From assembly GCA_947166385.1 (NCBI GenBank), contig CAMVEB010000024.1:1-57037 (forward strand): a DNA stretch of 57,037 bases. The letters run 5' to 3'. The translations under genes and the position numbers were made by a program. This stretch comes from an uncultured Clostridia bacterium (lineage in GTDB: Bacteria > Bacillota > Clostridia > Christensenellales > Aristaeellaceae). The notes under the pieces are model-generated. The model had not been told where the DNA came from. It ran no database searches and saw nothing but the letters and a program-made list of their open reading frames with translations. This document shows, in pieces, positions 16,100 through 23,321 of this stretch. Within the stretch, counting starts at the first letter, position 1. Each line of letters begins with the position of its first letter.

Positions 16100-16858
16100 T
16101 CATTCCCATCCTTTCAGGTATTCCCGGCTCCGTTTCAGACAGTCAAACGGCGATTCGCCGTAGCAGTTATCCTGCTCCACCAGCGCGTATTCCGTTACAC
16201 CGTTCCCCTGGAGAATCCCGAGAATCTCCGGAAAATCCAGATTTCCCTCGCCGACCGGCGCCATCCGGATTTCAAATCCGGAAACAGCATAGTCCTTCAG
16301 ATGGACGCAGTGCAGGCGCTCCGCGTTTTTCCGCAGCCAGGCGCACACGTCCATCCCGCCGTAGTGAAGCCAGTAAGTATCCGCCGTTACGCCCATCAGC
16401 TCCGCGGGCATCATTTCCAGCAGACAGTCCATGATCGTCCGGCCGTCCGGCATATGGGCAAACTCAAGCGCGTGGTTGTGGTACATCATTTTCATTCCCG
16501 CCGCGTGCAGTTTTTCCGCCGCGGGCAGAAAGTCATCCGCAAACCGCAGGATCCCCTCCGGCGTATGATACCGCTCCGGCAGAAACCCCAACCCTACGTA
16601 GGAGCATTCATACAGCTGGTGCTTCCGGATCAGTTCCTCCGGTGCCGTAAGGAAGTCCTTTTCCGGGTTGTGCGTCAGCACGATCTTCAACCCGTTCTGA
16701 TCGCACACTGCCTTCACCCGTTCCGGAGCGATCGGTCCGATGGCTGACAGCTGGACGTACCGATAGCCGATCGCGGCAATTTTCTCCATTGTCTTCCCGA
16801 ATTCCGCCTCGTTTTTGCAGTACTCGCGTACCGTATAGCTCTGCGCGCCGATTTTCAT
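16100..16858 (-). CDS. Sugar phosphate isomerase/epimerase-like TIM-barrel protein
   Basis: 252 residues of the AP-endonuclease-2 / xylose-isomerase-like barrel family. 'MKIGAQSYTVREY' is the first strand, 'KMMYHNHALEF' and 'GVTADTYWLHYGG' carry the His and Asp ligands for the divalent metal, and 'VHLKDYAVSG' and 'YALVEQDNCYG' the later His and Glu ligands. The HNHALEF motif is typical of inositol- and sugar-metabolism members. The start overlaps the phosphodiesterase stop as ATGA. Substrate unknown; operon context with two phosphoesterases suggests a phosphorylated sugar or cyclitol. Confidence 0.88.
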   Translation of the reverse strand: MKIGAQSYTVREYCKNEAEFGKTMEKIAAIGYRYVQLSAIGPIAPERVKAVCDQNGLKIVLTHNPEKDFLTAPEELIRKHQLYECSYVGLGFLPERYHTPEGILRFADDFLPAAEKLHAAGMKMMYHNHALEFAHMPDGRTIMDCLLEMMPAELMGVTADTYWLHYGGMDVCAWLRKNAERLHCVHLKDYAVSGFEIRMAPVGEGNLDFPEILGILQGNGVTEYALVEQDNCYGESPFDCLKRSREYLKGWE

Positions 16859-18093
16859 GCTCCGGCCTCCTCGTTGATGGTTGTCACTGCTTCCTCTTGC
16901 TTTCTCTCGACCACGATCAGCGGAACCCTGATCTCTTCCCTGGTCAGTCCCGCATGCCCTCCGGGCATTTCCTGAGCCTCCAGATGGGTATTGAATATGC
17001 TCCTGTCGGAGACAGCCAGGGCGACATAGTCGCCGATCATCCTTCCCAGATCTTCATGGTTTTTCCCGGTTCCGAACAGCTGCTCGGACAGAACCTCCTC
17101 CCTGGTCAGAAGAAGGAAGGAATCTCCGAAGTATCTGCTGAAGATTTCCGGAAAAGTCTCCCTGTATTCATCCTTAACGAACAGATTAAGCGTCCTGGAC
17201 TCAAAGGAAGGCCGGCGGACAAGGCAGTTCATGATTTCGGGGTAATCGGTCAGGCAGCAGTTCCGGCTGTCCATATGGCCGTGATCCGCTATAATCATGA
17301 ACAGCGTGTCGGTCAGCCCGGATATGGTTTTCTCGACCGCTTTCTCCAGTTCTCTCATCTTTGCGTGGGTTTTTTCGCTTCCGGTTCCGGTTCTGTGCAT
17401 CGTCGAATCAGGCTCTTCCCAGTAGGCATAGATAAACTTTTTCCCCGGTTCGCGGCAAAGAGCTTCCACACGGTTCAGGATCGCTTCCATGCTTTTCGGA
17501 CAGGGAGGAATGAACGGCGTCACCGCGTAGGCGTTTCCGCCTGATTCCCTGATTTTTTCTATAATATTCTGATACGGCGTGTACCGGGAAGCAACATGGT
17601 ATTCCGCGGCAGGCACTGCTTTCTCCAGGGAATCTTCCGTCCATCTTTTTGTTCCGTCCGGATCAGCCGTCATCGGAACAGCGCCTTCCTTTTCCTGCAG
17701 CTGTTCCGTATTGGTGAAGACCGTTACGTTTTTACCGATCTGTGGGTAGAAAACATCCCATCCAAGCCACCCATGCTCATTGGGATATAATCCGCTGAGC
17801 ATCGAAGTGGTGGCGGCCACCGTTGTGGGCGGGTATACGGAATCAAACGCCCCGGCAAGATGGCTCCTGAAAAAGCCGTCCTTCTCCAGGTGTTTTTCCA
17901 GGATGGAGATCCCCATGGCATCAAGCAGAAGGGCAACGACGTTCTGATACTCTCCCTCCAGGTATTGATCAGCAAGGGGCAGCGTTTCCGCGGTCGTTTC
18001 CGCGCCGAATTTCTTCAGAATGGAATTGGACAGATTGACCAGGCAGTGACGGTAATCCGGCAGATCGGACAATTTTTCCCATTTCATCATCAT
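16855..18093 (-). CDS. Alkaline phosphatase-superfamily phosphodiesterase / nucleotide pyrophosphatase-like
   Basis: About 412 residues. The N-terminal 'VALLLDAMGISIL' has the first metal Asp, 'VYPPTTVAATTSMLSGLYPNEHGWLGWDVF' contains the Thr nucleophile, and 'EEPDSTMHRTG', 'IIADHGHMDSRN' and 'PGGHAGLTREE' give the remaining Asp/His ligands. This matches Type I phosphodiesterase/nucleotide pyrophosphatase-like members of the alkaline phosphatase superfamily. No signal peptide is seen, so it is likely cytosolic. Three successive ATG codons (18093, 18090, 18087) follow AAAGGA; the longer frame to 18141 would begin only a few bases after the predicted transcription start and is rejected. First gene of the operon; the next two overlap or nearly so. 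Confidence 0.87.
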   Translation of the reverse strand: MMMKWEKLSDLPDYRHCLVNLSNSILKKFGAETTAETLPLADQYLEGEYQNVVALLLDAMGISILEKHLEKDGFFRSHLAGAFDSVYPPTTVAATTSMLSGLYPNEHGWLGWDVFYPQIGKNVTVFTNTEQLQEKEGAVPMTADPDGTKRWTEDSLEKAVPAAEYHVASRYTPYQNIIEKIRESGGNAYAVTPFIPPCPKSMEAILNRVEALCREPGKKFIYAYWEEPDSTMHRTGTGSEKTHAKMRELEKAVEKTISGLTDTLFMIIADHGHMDSRNCCLTDYPEIMNCLVRRPSFESRTLNLFVKDEYRETFPEIFSRYFGDSFLLLTREEVLSEQLFGTGKNHEDLGRMIGDYVALAVSDRSIFNTHLEAQEMPGGHAGLTREEIRVPLIVVERKQEEAVTTINEEAGA

Positions 18094-18153
18094 CAGAATC
18101 CTTTGCTTGTTTTTCGGGCCAGCCTGAACTCTCCCGGTCATGGACTGTCTGCG

Positions 18154-18182
18154 ATTATATCATAAAAAGGCCATCCTGTCCC
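18154..18182 (-). promoter_or_regulatory. Predicted promoter of the phosphodiesterase operon
   Basis: Minus strand: -10 TATAAT is perfect; the -35 GGGACA at 17 bases is a four-of-six match. The predicted start of transcription near 18147 supports the internal start codon of the first gene. Confidence 0.6.
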
Positions 18183-18219
18183 GGGTGACTTCATCAGCCG
18201 CTCCCCTTCTGTTCACTGC

Positions 18220-18248
18220 TTGAAACAGCAGGCCTTTTTATGTATAAT
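18220..18248 (+). promoter_or_regulatory. Near-consensus sigma-A promoter for the LysM leader-peptide gene
   Basis: Plus strand: -35 TTGAAA, 17-base spacer, -10 TATAAT. This is one of the strongest promoters in the window and is followed by a GGAGGAG ribosome site. Confidence 0.8.
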
Positions 18249-18277
18249 GAAAAAAACACAGGAGGAGCTGAGCCCGG

Positions 18278-18391
18278 ATGAGTGATATGGAGAAAATCAC
18301 GAAGATTATCGGGATTACTGCCTTTAAAATTTTTCTTCTCGGACAGCTGCCATCCCCTGGAGAAACTGCGTATAAAAGGATGTACGGCTGA
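18278..18391 (+). CDS. Possible 37-residue peptide
   Basis: An ATG behind GGAGGAG (12-base gap, longer than ideal) opens a short frame with an amphipathic, mostly hydrophobic first half (MSDMEKITKIIGITAFKIFL) and a TGA stop 41 bases before the LysM gene. It lies directly under the strong promoter at 18220. It may be a real peptide, a leader that sets translation of the next gene, or chance. I recognise no family. Confidence 0.35.
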   Translation: MSDMEKITKIIGITAFKIFLLGQLPSPGETAYKRMYG

Positions 18392-18432
18392 TCAACAGCC
18401 TGCAATTATAAAAGATTACGGAGGAAACGAAA

Positions 18433-18690
18433 ATGGATAACATGGAACTCAATGTCAATGAAATGGAAAAGGTAGCAGGCGGTACAGTCCCTGCCGGCGG
18501 AGTGAAGGAACGGCCCAATCCCAAGGCTGGATATGAAATTGTCCAGATCGGCCCGAAAGACACCCTGTGGGGTCTCGCCAAGAAATACAACACCACGATC
18601 GAAGCGATCATGAAGGCCAATCCGTCCATCAAGGACAGGAACCTGATCCGTACCGGTTACTACCTCTACATCCCGACCGGCAAGAAATAA
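18433..18690 (+). CDS. Small LysM protein with double-glycine (bacteriocin-type) leader
   Basis: 85 residues. The first 17 residues fit the double-glycine leader rule for export by C39-peptidase ABC transporters: counting back from the cut after Gly16-Gly17, Val is at -4, Met at -7, Glu at -8 and Leu at -12, all expected positions. The mature part would be 68 residues and is mainly a LysM peptidoglycan-binding domain (about residues 34-82: 'YEIVQIGPKDTLWGLAKKYNTTIEAIMKAN ... GYYLYIP'). No Sec signal is present. This is therefore likely a small wall-binding protein exported by a bacteriocin-type transporter, which is not encoded in this window. GGAGG eight bases before the ATG, a consensus promoter and a terminator make it a self-contained unit. 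Confidence 0.85.
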   Translation: MDNMELNVNEMEKVAGGTVPAGGVKERPNPKAGYEIVQIGPKDTLWGLAKKYNTTIEAIMKANPSIKDRNLIRTGYYLYIPTGKK

Positions 18691-18704
18691 TCGATCCTTT
18701 TCCG

Positions 18705-18734
18705 GAGGCAGGGTTTATCCCCTGCCTCTTTTTT
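18705..18734 (+). terminator. Intrinsic terminator after LysM gene
   Basis: A perfect 9-bp stem GAGGCAGGG / CCCTGCCTC with a six-base loop is followed directly by six T. It overlaps the stop of the convergent methyltransferase gene. Confidence 0.9.
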
Positions 18735-19536
18735 ATTCTCCGGCAACAAACATTCCGTATTCTTTCGGAACATGCAGAACGCCATCCTGCATGTTCTTTT
18801 CCAGTACGGATCTCACTTCGTCTCTCGAAAGCATCTGCAGATCTGTCATGCCTGTCAGGGAATAGATATAATCCGCCAGATCTTCCGCATCGGTGACTTC
18901 AAGCGAATCCTCATACAGAAATCTCCGGACATCCGAAAAAACCGATCTCAGCTTTTTCTCTCCGTTCTGCAGCGTGAAATTGTCGTTCACGTGTCTCTGA
19001 AGCTGATAGTCTGCAAACAGGCTGTAGATATATTCCATCATGCCGTGCTCGCCAAAGGTGGCGCAGTAGAAAACGCCGTCCTTCCTCAGAACGCGTTTCA
19101 CTTCATGGAGCCCTTTGGGAAGATCCGGCACATGGTAAAGCATCATATTCGCAATGACAACGTCAAACGTTTGATCCGCAAACGGAATGTCCTGAATATC
19201 AATCGTGCGGTATTCAATTCCGTTTTGATTGCGCAGCGTCTCTTTGGCTTTGTTCAGCATCCCCTCGGAAAAATCCGACAGCACGAACCGGCCGCAGCGG
19301 CTGATCATCTCATCCTGATTCACCCACATTTCGCCCGTACCGCATCCCAGCTCCAGTACGGCCATACCTTCCCGGATCTCATAATGAGAGAGGATCCAGT
19401 TTCCGAAACCCTGCTTGTTCGTGGAATACTTGCTGTGGATTGAGATTCGGGTATTCAGCCGGTCCGCTGTATGATATTGTTTCCTCACTGTTGTATGATC
19501 ATTTATCCCGGCTTTGCTCTCGATCTGACTGTCCAT
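18733..19536 (-). CDS. Class I SAM-dependent methyltransferase with long upstream leader
   Basis: 267 residues. Motif I is VLELGCGTGEMW, then 'RFVLSDFSEGMLNKA', 'QDIPFADQTFDVVIANMMLYHVPD' and 'EVKRVLRKDGVFYCATFGEHG', the standard order of Methyltransf_11-type enzymes. The N-terminal 35 residues ('TVRKQYHTADRLNTRISIHSKYSTNKQGFGNWI') match a clostridial subgroup of small-molecule methyltransferases. Substrate unknown. The start at 19536 has only a G-rich run upstream. Its promoter appears to lie some 290 bases further up, leaving an unusual leader described separately. Note that its stop lies inside the LysM terminator. Confidence 0.86.
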   Translation of the reverse strand: MDSQIESKAGINDHTTVRKQYHTADRLNTRISIHSKYSTNKQGFGNWILSHYEIREGMAVLELGCGTGEMWVNQDEMISRCGRFVLSDFSEGMLNKAKETLRNQNGIEYRTIDIQDIPFADQTFDVVIANMMLYHVPDLPKGLHEVKRVLRKDGVFYCATFGEHGMMEYIYSLFADYQLQRHVNDNFTLQNGEKKLRSVFSDVRRFLYEDSLEVTDAEDLADYIYSLTGMTDLQMLSRDEVRSVLEKNMQDGVLHVPKEYGMFVAGE

Positions 19537-19824
19537 TCCATGGTACCCCCATTCATCTCAGAATCTCTCTATGCTTACGAAAGGAGCTGTGCACGACTTC
19601 TTCAGTCAATGGACACAGCTCCGTTTCGATTTCTCATATTTCACTCACAATCGCTGCAAGCGCTGATCCTTACCGCCCCGGAGATACCATATTGCCATGA
19701 GTGTATCGGATCCCTTGTCAGCCAGGTTTATTCTTGGTTCCCGGTGTCCCGCTTTTTTTCTCTTGCTCCTTCACCTCCCGATCATATGTCCGACCCATCT
19801 CAACGTCTCTTGTTTGTGACTGTA
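19537..19824 (-). promoter_or_regulatory. Structured mRNA leader of the methyltransferase gene
   Basis: Between the predicted promoter and the methyltransferase start is a ~280-base transcribed leader. It holds a 26-codon frame (19718-19798, minus, very basic and polar, weak ribosome site but internal GGAGG runs) and a two-tier hairpin at 19583-19622: GGAGCTGTG pairs with CACAGCTCC, with GACT/AGTC inside the loop. No T tract follows. This is the layout of an attenuated or inducible gene, such as resistance methyltransferases, but no known riboswitch or T-box pattern is recognised. Confidence 0.4.
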
Positions 19825-19852
19825 TTATTACACAATATATTTCATTTGTCAA
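19825..19852 (-). promoter_or_regulatory. Predicted sigma-A promoter for the methyltransferase leader
   Basis: Minus strand: -35 TTGACA is perfect, spacer 16, -10 TAATAA. It sits in the most A+T-rich stretch of the window (19800-19910). Confidence 0.7.
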
Positions 19853-19957
19853 CATTTTTTAACAATTTTGTAAAATATTTTTTTATGTCGTTTGAATAGA
19901 TTGTATCGTTTCTTCCCGACAGAAAAACAAATGGGCTTGATTGCATCGGGAATACCA

Positions 19958-21220
19958 TCAGGCATTCAGTGTTACCGTAAAAGCGGTTCCCTGGCCTTCC
20001 TTGCTTTCCACAGTAATCCGGCCCCGGTTTGTTTCCGCAATGCTCCTGGCGATAGCAAGTCCCAGTCCGTGGCCTCCGGTTTCCCGGCTGTGAGCCGGAT
20101 CCGCACGCCAGAAGCGGTCAAAAATCTTTTCCAGATCTTTCGGGTCTATCGCATCGCCGGTGTTGAATACACGCAGTTCACACTGCTTTCCCTTCGAAGC
20201 CAGGCTGACGCTGATCTGTCCGCCCGGATTGGAGTATTTCAATGCGTTGGAAAGGAGAATGACCGTTAGTTGCTTGATCATCTCCTCGTTGCCATTGCAG
20301 TCGATTCCTTCCGGGACGTCTGTTTCCAGGGTTTTTCCGGCTTCATATACGGTGCTTTCAAAGGGCAGCACAACATCCATGACCGCACGGCTCAGGTCAA
20401 AATGCTTCATCTCCGCACTGGCATCGTTCCGGTCCAGTCTCGCCAGGGTCAGCAGATTCTCCACAAGCGAATTTGTCCGCCGGACTTCCGAGCGGATATA
20501 TCCCAGGTATTCGTTTTCACCAATCTCCTGCTCCAGCACTTCCGCGTTGGCAGAGATCACAGCCAGCGGAGTTTTCAGCTCATGGCTGGCATCCGAAACA
20601 AACTGTTTCTGGCGGATAAACGCATCCTCCACAGGCTGCACCATGCGCCGGATCAGGAGCCATGCCAGCACGGAAAGCAGCAGGCAGGCTGCGGCCGCGA
20701 TCAGTGCCGTGGAACGAAGTATATTGGATGCGGACAGATACTCCATCCTGGCATCCAGCACAATCAGCAGGGTCTGGCTGTCACTCCTGATTTTCCTGTA
20801 AAACTGCGTTCCGATTCTGCCGTTGTCCTTTCCTTCCGCCAGAGCGCTTGCCGCGATCTCGGCAACCTGAAGATCTGAATAGAGATCGGTTCTGTCGGAT
20901 GTCCAGGTAGCTACGGATCCGTCTTCGTTCAGGGTAATCGTATAGGAATTGCTTAATCCCGCCGCGTCGGTTTCGCGTCCGTTCCGGATCGAAGGCGGCT
21001 GACCGGAATCTTTTCTCCGGTCACCCTTCTGCCTGCCGGGATCCATCCGCCCCGATGGACGGGATCCGCGGTTCTCCGCCAGTACGGACAGCGTATCTTC
21101 CGCCTGAACGGCAATGCTGCGCTCATTGGCGGCATGAATGGCCAGTACAATGCCGGCGGAAACAGCGAGCAGCACCGCGATCACCATCAGTGTCATGCGC
21201 CGGCGAAGTCGTATGATCAT
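19958..21220 (-). CDS. Sensor histidine kinase
   Basis: 420 residues. Two membrane segments (about 9-28 and 174-194) bracket a ~145-residue extracellular sensor that has an Arg/Lys/Asp/Gly-rich low-complexity stretch after residue 50. The HisKA box is 'FVSDASHELKTPLAVISANAEVL' with phospho-acceptor His213. The HATPase domain has the N box 'QLTVILLSNALKYSNPGG', 'FDRFWRADPAHSRETGGHGLGLAIARSI' (F and G2 boxes). The start overlaps the regulator stop as ATGA. It should phosphorylate the adjacent OmpR-type regulator in response to an unknown external signal, perhaps reported by the secreted protein made from the same transcript. Confidence 0.94.
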   Translation of the reverse strand: MIIRLRRRMTLMVIAVLLAVSAGIVLAIHAANERSIAVQAEDTLSVLAENRGSRPSGRMDPGRQKGDRRKDSGQPPSIRNGRETDAAGLSNSYTITLNEDGSVATWTSDRTDLYSDLQVAEIAASALAEGKDNGRIGTQFYRKIRSDSQTLLIVLDARMEYLSASNILRSTALIAAAACLLLSVLAWLLIRRMVQPVEDAFIRQKQFVSDASHELKTPLAVISANAEVLEQEIGENEYLGYIRSEVRRTNSLVENLLTLARLDRNDASAEMKHFDLSRAVMDVVLPFESTVYEAGKTLETDVPEGIDCNGNEEMIKQLTVILLSNALKYSNPGGQISVSLASKGKQCELRVFNTGDAIDPKDLEKIFDRFWRADPAHSRETGGHGLGLAIARSIAETNRGRITVESKEGQGTAFTVTLNA

Positions 21221-21897
21221 GTGTCTTCCTCCAGTGAATACCCAACCCCGCGGGTTGCCCTGATCTTCATGCGGGAGTGGATGTAAGCCAGTTTTTTGCG
21301 GAGAAACGAGACGTAAACTTCCAGATTATTGTATTCGGCATCGCTTTCCAGGCCCCAGACACGTTCCTGGATGGTCTCCTTCATCAGAATCTGCGCGGGA
21401 TTCCGGAGAAACAGCTCCATCAGATGAAACTCTTTCGCGCCAAGTTTGATTTCCTGACCATTCTCTGTGTTTTTCAGCTTTCCGTCCTTCTGTTCCAGCA
21501 ATAAATCCCCAAAGCTCAGTCGCATCACCGGTGTCTGGCTTCCGCGCCTTGTGATGGCATGAATGCAGCTGATCAGTTCCGCGGATTCAAAAGGCTTGGG
21601 CAGGTAATAATCCGCGCCGCTGTCCAGACCGTTCAGCCGGTCTTCCAGGGCGGTCCGGGCTGTCAGCATCAGCACAGGGACTGCCGCCTTCCGTTCCCGC
21701 AGGGAGCGCAGCACGGAAAAGCCGTCCATTCCCGGCAGCATAACATCCAGGATAACCGCGTCATATTCGGTGCTCAATGCCCAGTCCAGGCCGTCATTTC
21801 CGTCATAGACCGCATCCGCGGTAATCCGTTCCTTTTCCAGCAGCTTACAGATCGCAGCGGAAAGCTTCCGGTCATCTTCCACCAGTAATACGCGCAT
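21217..21897 (-). CDS. OmpR/PhoB-family response regulator
   Basis: 226 residues. The receiver starts MRVLLVEDDRKLSAAI with the acidic pair and has phospho-acceptor Asp51 in 'VILDVMLPGMDGF', Thr in 'LMLTAR' and Lys in 'YYLPKPFE'. The C-terminal winged helix ('IKLGAKEFHLMELFLRNP ... LEVYVSFLRKKL ... IRATRGVGYSL') is of OmpR type, which binds direct repeats with 11-base period. The ATG at 21897 follows AGGAGG with eight bases; an in-frame start 14 codons upstream has no site. A matching repeat lies upstream of the operon's first gene. Confidence 0.95.
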   Translation of the reverse strand: MRVLLVEDDRKLSAAICKLLEKERITADAVYDGNDGLDWALSTEYDAVILDVMLPGMDGFSVLRSLRERKAAVPVLMLTARTALEDRLNGLDSGADYYLPKPFESAELISCIHAITRRGSQTPVMRLSFGDLLLEQKDGKLKNTENGQEIKLGAKEFHLMELFLRNPAQILMKETIQERVWGLESDAEYNNLEVYVSFLRKKLAYIHSRMKIRATRGVGYSLEEDT

Positions 21898-21950
21898 GAT
21901 GAATTCCTCCTGTCCAGGATAATAGCACAGGCACCTCAAAACGGCAACAA

Positions 21951-21975
21951 AGGACTCCCGGATGATCCGGGAGCC
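21951..21975 (-). terminator. Hairpin between secreted protein gene and regulator gene
   Basis: CTCCCGGAT / ATCCGGGAG with a very short loop, followed on the minus strand by TCCTTTGTT, a poor T tract. It is likely a partial terminator or mRNA-end stabiliser that lets the first gene be expressed more strongly than the two-component genes. Confidence 0.55.
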
Positions 21976-21990
21976 TTGGAAGCCTGAAGC

Positions 21991-22647
21991 TTACAGATCC
22001 GAGGGGGCTTTCCCTGCTGTCGCGGAGCACAGTAGGTCGTACTGTTCCTGCGTGATGACACCGCGCTCCAGCAGATCCTTCAGCAGTTGTTCCTCTGCGC
22101 TCTCCCCTTCAGGCTGCGGATTCTCCGGCAGTGCCGGCGGGGTTTCGCCTTCAGCAGGCGTCTGGCCTTCGGGCAGAGCAGGAACTCCGGTTCCGTCTGT
22201 CTGAGAAGGAGCTTCCGGCTGTCCCGCTGGCAGATGTTCTTTCAGGTAGGTCATGATGGCGTCATAAACTTCCTGGGTAATGACCCCATCCTTCAGCAGC
22301 TGGTCAAAAATCTGGTTCTGCCGGCTGTCAGCGTTGTGCATCCGGCCATTCCCGGTTTTCTGGGTATTCTTTCCGCCGCGGGGCATTCCGGACTGCTGGC
22401 CGTCCTGTTGGCTGCCGGGCAGCTGTGGCTGCTGGCCATCCTGTTGGCTGCCGGGCTGCTGCGGCTGTTGGCCGTCCTGCCGTTTACCCGGGGCCTGCGG
22501 CATTCCCTGTCGGTTTCCCCGTCCGTTTGGGACTGTTGCGGATGTCACCGTGTCTGTCTGATCCTGTCCTTCTTCTGCGATGGCAGGAAGGGCGGCGGCG
22601 CTGATGATAATCATCAGGGTCATCAAAAAGGCGAACATTTTTTTCAT
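21991..22647 (-). CDS. Secreted Pro/Gln-rich protein with two SHOCT-like helical motifs
   Basis: 218 residues. Sec signal peptide MKKMFAFLMTLMIIISAAALPAIA, then a disordered stretch with three near-copies of a 10-residue Gln/Pro/Gly unit (DGQQPQQPGSQ, DGQQPQLPGSQ, DGQQSGMPRG), then two copies of a short helical motif: 'IFDQLLKDGVITQEVYDAIMTYL' and 'LLKDLLERGVITQEQYDLLCSA', about 80 residues apart and joined by a Pro/Glu-rich linker. The LL-x-x-GVITQE-x-Y/F pattern recalls SHOCT domains. No anchor is visible. It is the first gene of the transcript with the response regulator and kinase, as for periplasmic or wall-bound partners of two-component systems. A family name is not known to me. Confidence 0.78.
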   Translation of the reverse strand: MKKMFAFLMTLMIIISAAALPAIAEEGQDQTDTVTSATVPNGRGNRQGMPQAPGKRQDGQQPQQPGSQQDGQQPQLPGSQQDGQQSGMPRGGKNTQKTGNGRMHNADSRQNQIFDQLLKDGVITQEVYDAIMTYLKEHLPAGQPEAPSQTDGTGVPALPEGQTPAEGETPPALPENPQPEGESAEEQLLKDLLERGVITQEQYDLLCSATAGKAPSDL

Positions 22648-22719
22648 GGATTCAACCTCCGTTTCAGATCATTTTGGATAATTTCTTCGTCATCGGGACG
22701 TCTCCCGGATGACAGGATC

Positions 22720-22753
22720 AGAATAAGGAAGAATCCTTGAAAAAAGCTTGAAA
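22720..22753 (-). promoter_or_regulatory. OmpR/PhoB-type direct-repeat box with downstream -10
   Basis: Minus strand: TTTCAAG, four bases, TTTCAAG (7-4-7, 11-base period), then ten bases and a TATTCT -10 element. That is the architecture of PhoB-activated promoters, where the box replaces the -35. It lies about 75-105 bases before the secreted protein start, so the regulator probably controls its own operon. An imperfect hairpin in the 5' UTR follows (22689-22713). Confidence 0.55.
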
Positions 22754-22765
22754 GAAAAAAGTTTT

Positions 22766-23185
22766 TCAGAAACTGATCAGATTAATCCCCAGTTCTTCAT
22801 TTCTTGTCCGGTTTACTTCCCCCTGCAGGACAGTCACGAACATTTCACAGGTCGCGCCAACCTTCAGCTCGATGATATGTCCGCCGTGAAGCACATGATT
22901 CTGGTCAGCCATGGTGCCGTGGAGATGAAGATAAACCTCCCCGTCCTTTCGGGTCACGTTCCCGCTCAGCCCTGTAATCTCCATAAATCCGTTCAGTTCT
23001 TTCTGATGATACGCCTGTTCCTTCAGATCATACACCCCAATCACCGCATGCTTTGCGGCGCCGATCGCCTCCACATGGGCCAGACGGATATTCTCCTGCC
23101 CGCACAGAACTTTCAGGCTCTGCATGATCTCCTCGTCCAGGTCAATGCGAACCAGATAGGTATCTCCGAACTTTCTGTACTCCAT
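22766..23185 (-). CDS. PPC/DUF296 domain protein
   Basis: 139 residues forming a single PPC (plants and prokaryotes conserved, DUF296) domain: 'YLVRIDLDEEIMQSLKVLCGQENIRLAHVEAIGAAKHAVIGVYDL' followed by 'MEITGLSGNVTRKDGEVYLHLHGTMADQNHVLHGGHIIELKVGATCEMFV'. The three His in 'LHLHG ... LHGGH' cluster as in bacterial members with a bound metal in crystal structures. In plants this fold accompanies AT-hooks; bacterial single-domain forms have no proven function. Start at 23185 is set by GGAGGAG five bases before it; the frame upstream to 23347 is unused. It is divergent from the acyl-ligase fusion gene. Confidence 0.88.
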   Translation of the reverse strand: MEYRKFGDTYLVRIDLDEEIMQSLKVLCGQENIRLAHVEAIGAAKHAVIGVYDLKEQAYHQKELNGFMEITGLSGNVTRKDGEVYLHLHGTMADQNHVLHGGHIIELKVGATCEMFVTVLQGEVNRTRNEELGINLISF

Positions 23186-23321
23186 AAACGCTCCTCCTTC
23201 AGATACCGGAACAAAATCAAATGGGTCATGGCCTTGTAACAGTTCTTTCGCTGTCAGTGTAAACGAACCGTTCCTTTGAGTCAACCCTCGGCCGCAAGCG
23301 CCCGATTGCAGTGTTTTTTCC

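Noticed and set aside
19440..19700. 86-codon plus-strand frame in the methyltransferase leader region
   Set aside because: Overlaps the start of the methyltransferase on the other strand, has no ribosome site and no similarity I recognise; the minus-strand promoter and hairpin explain the region better.
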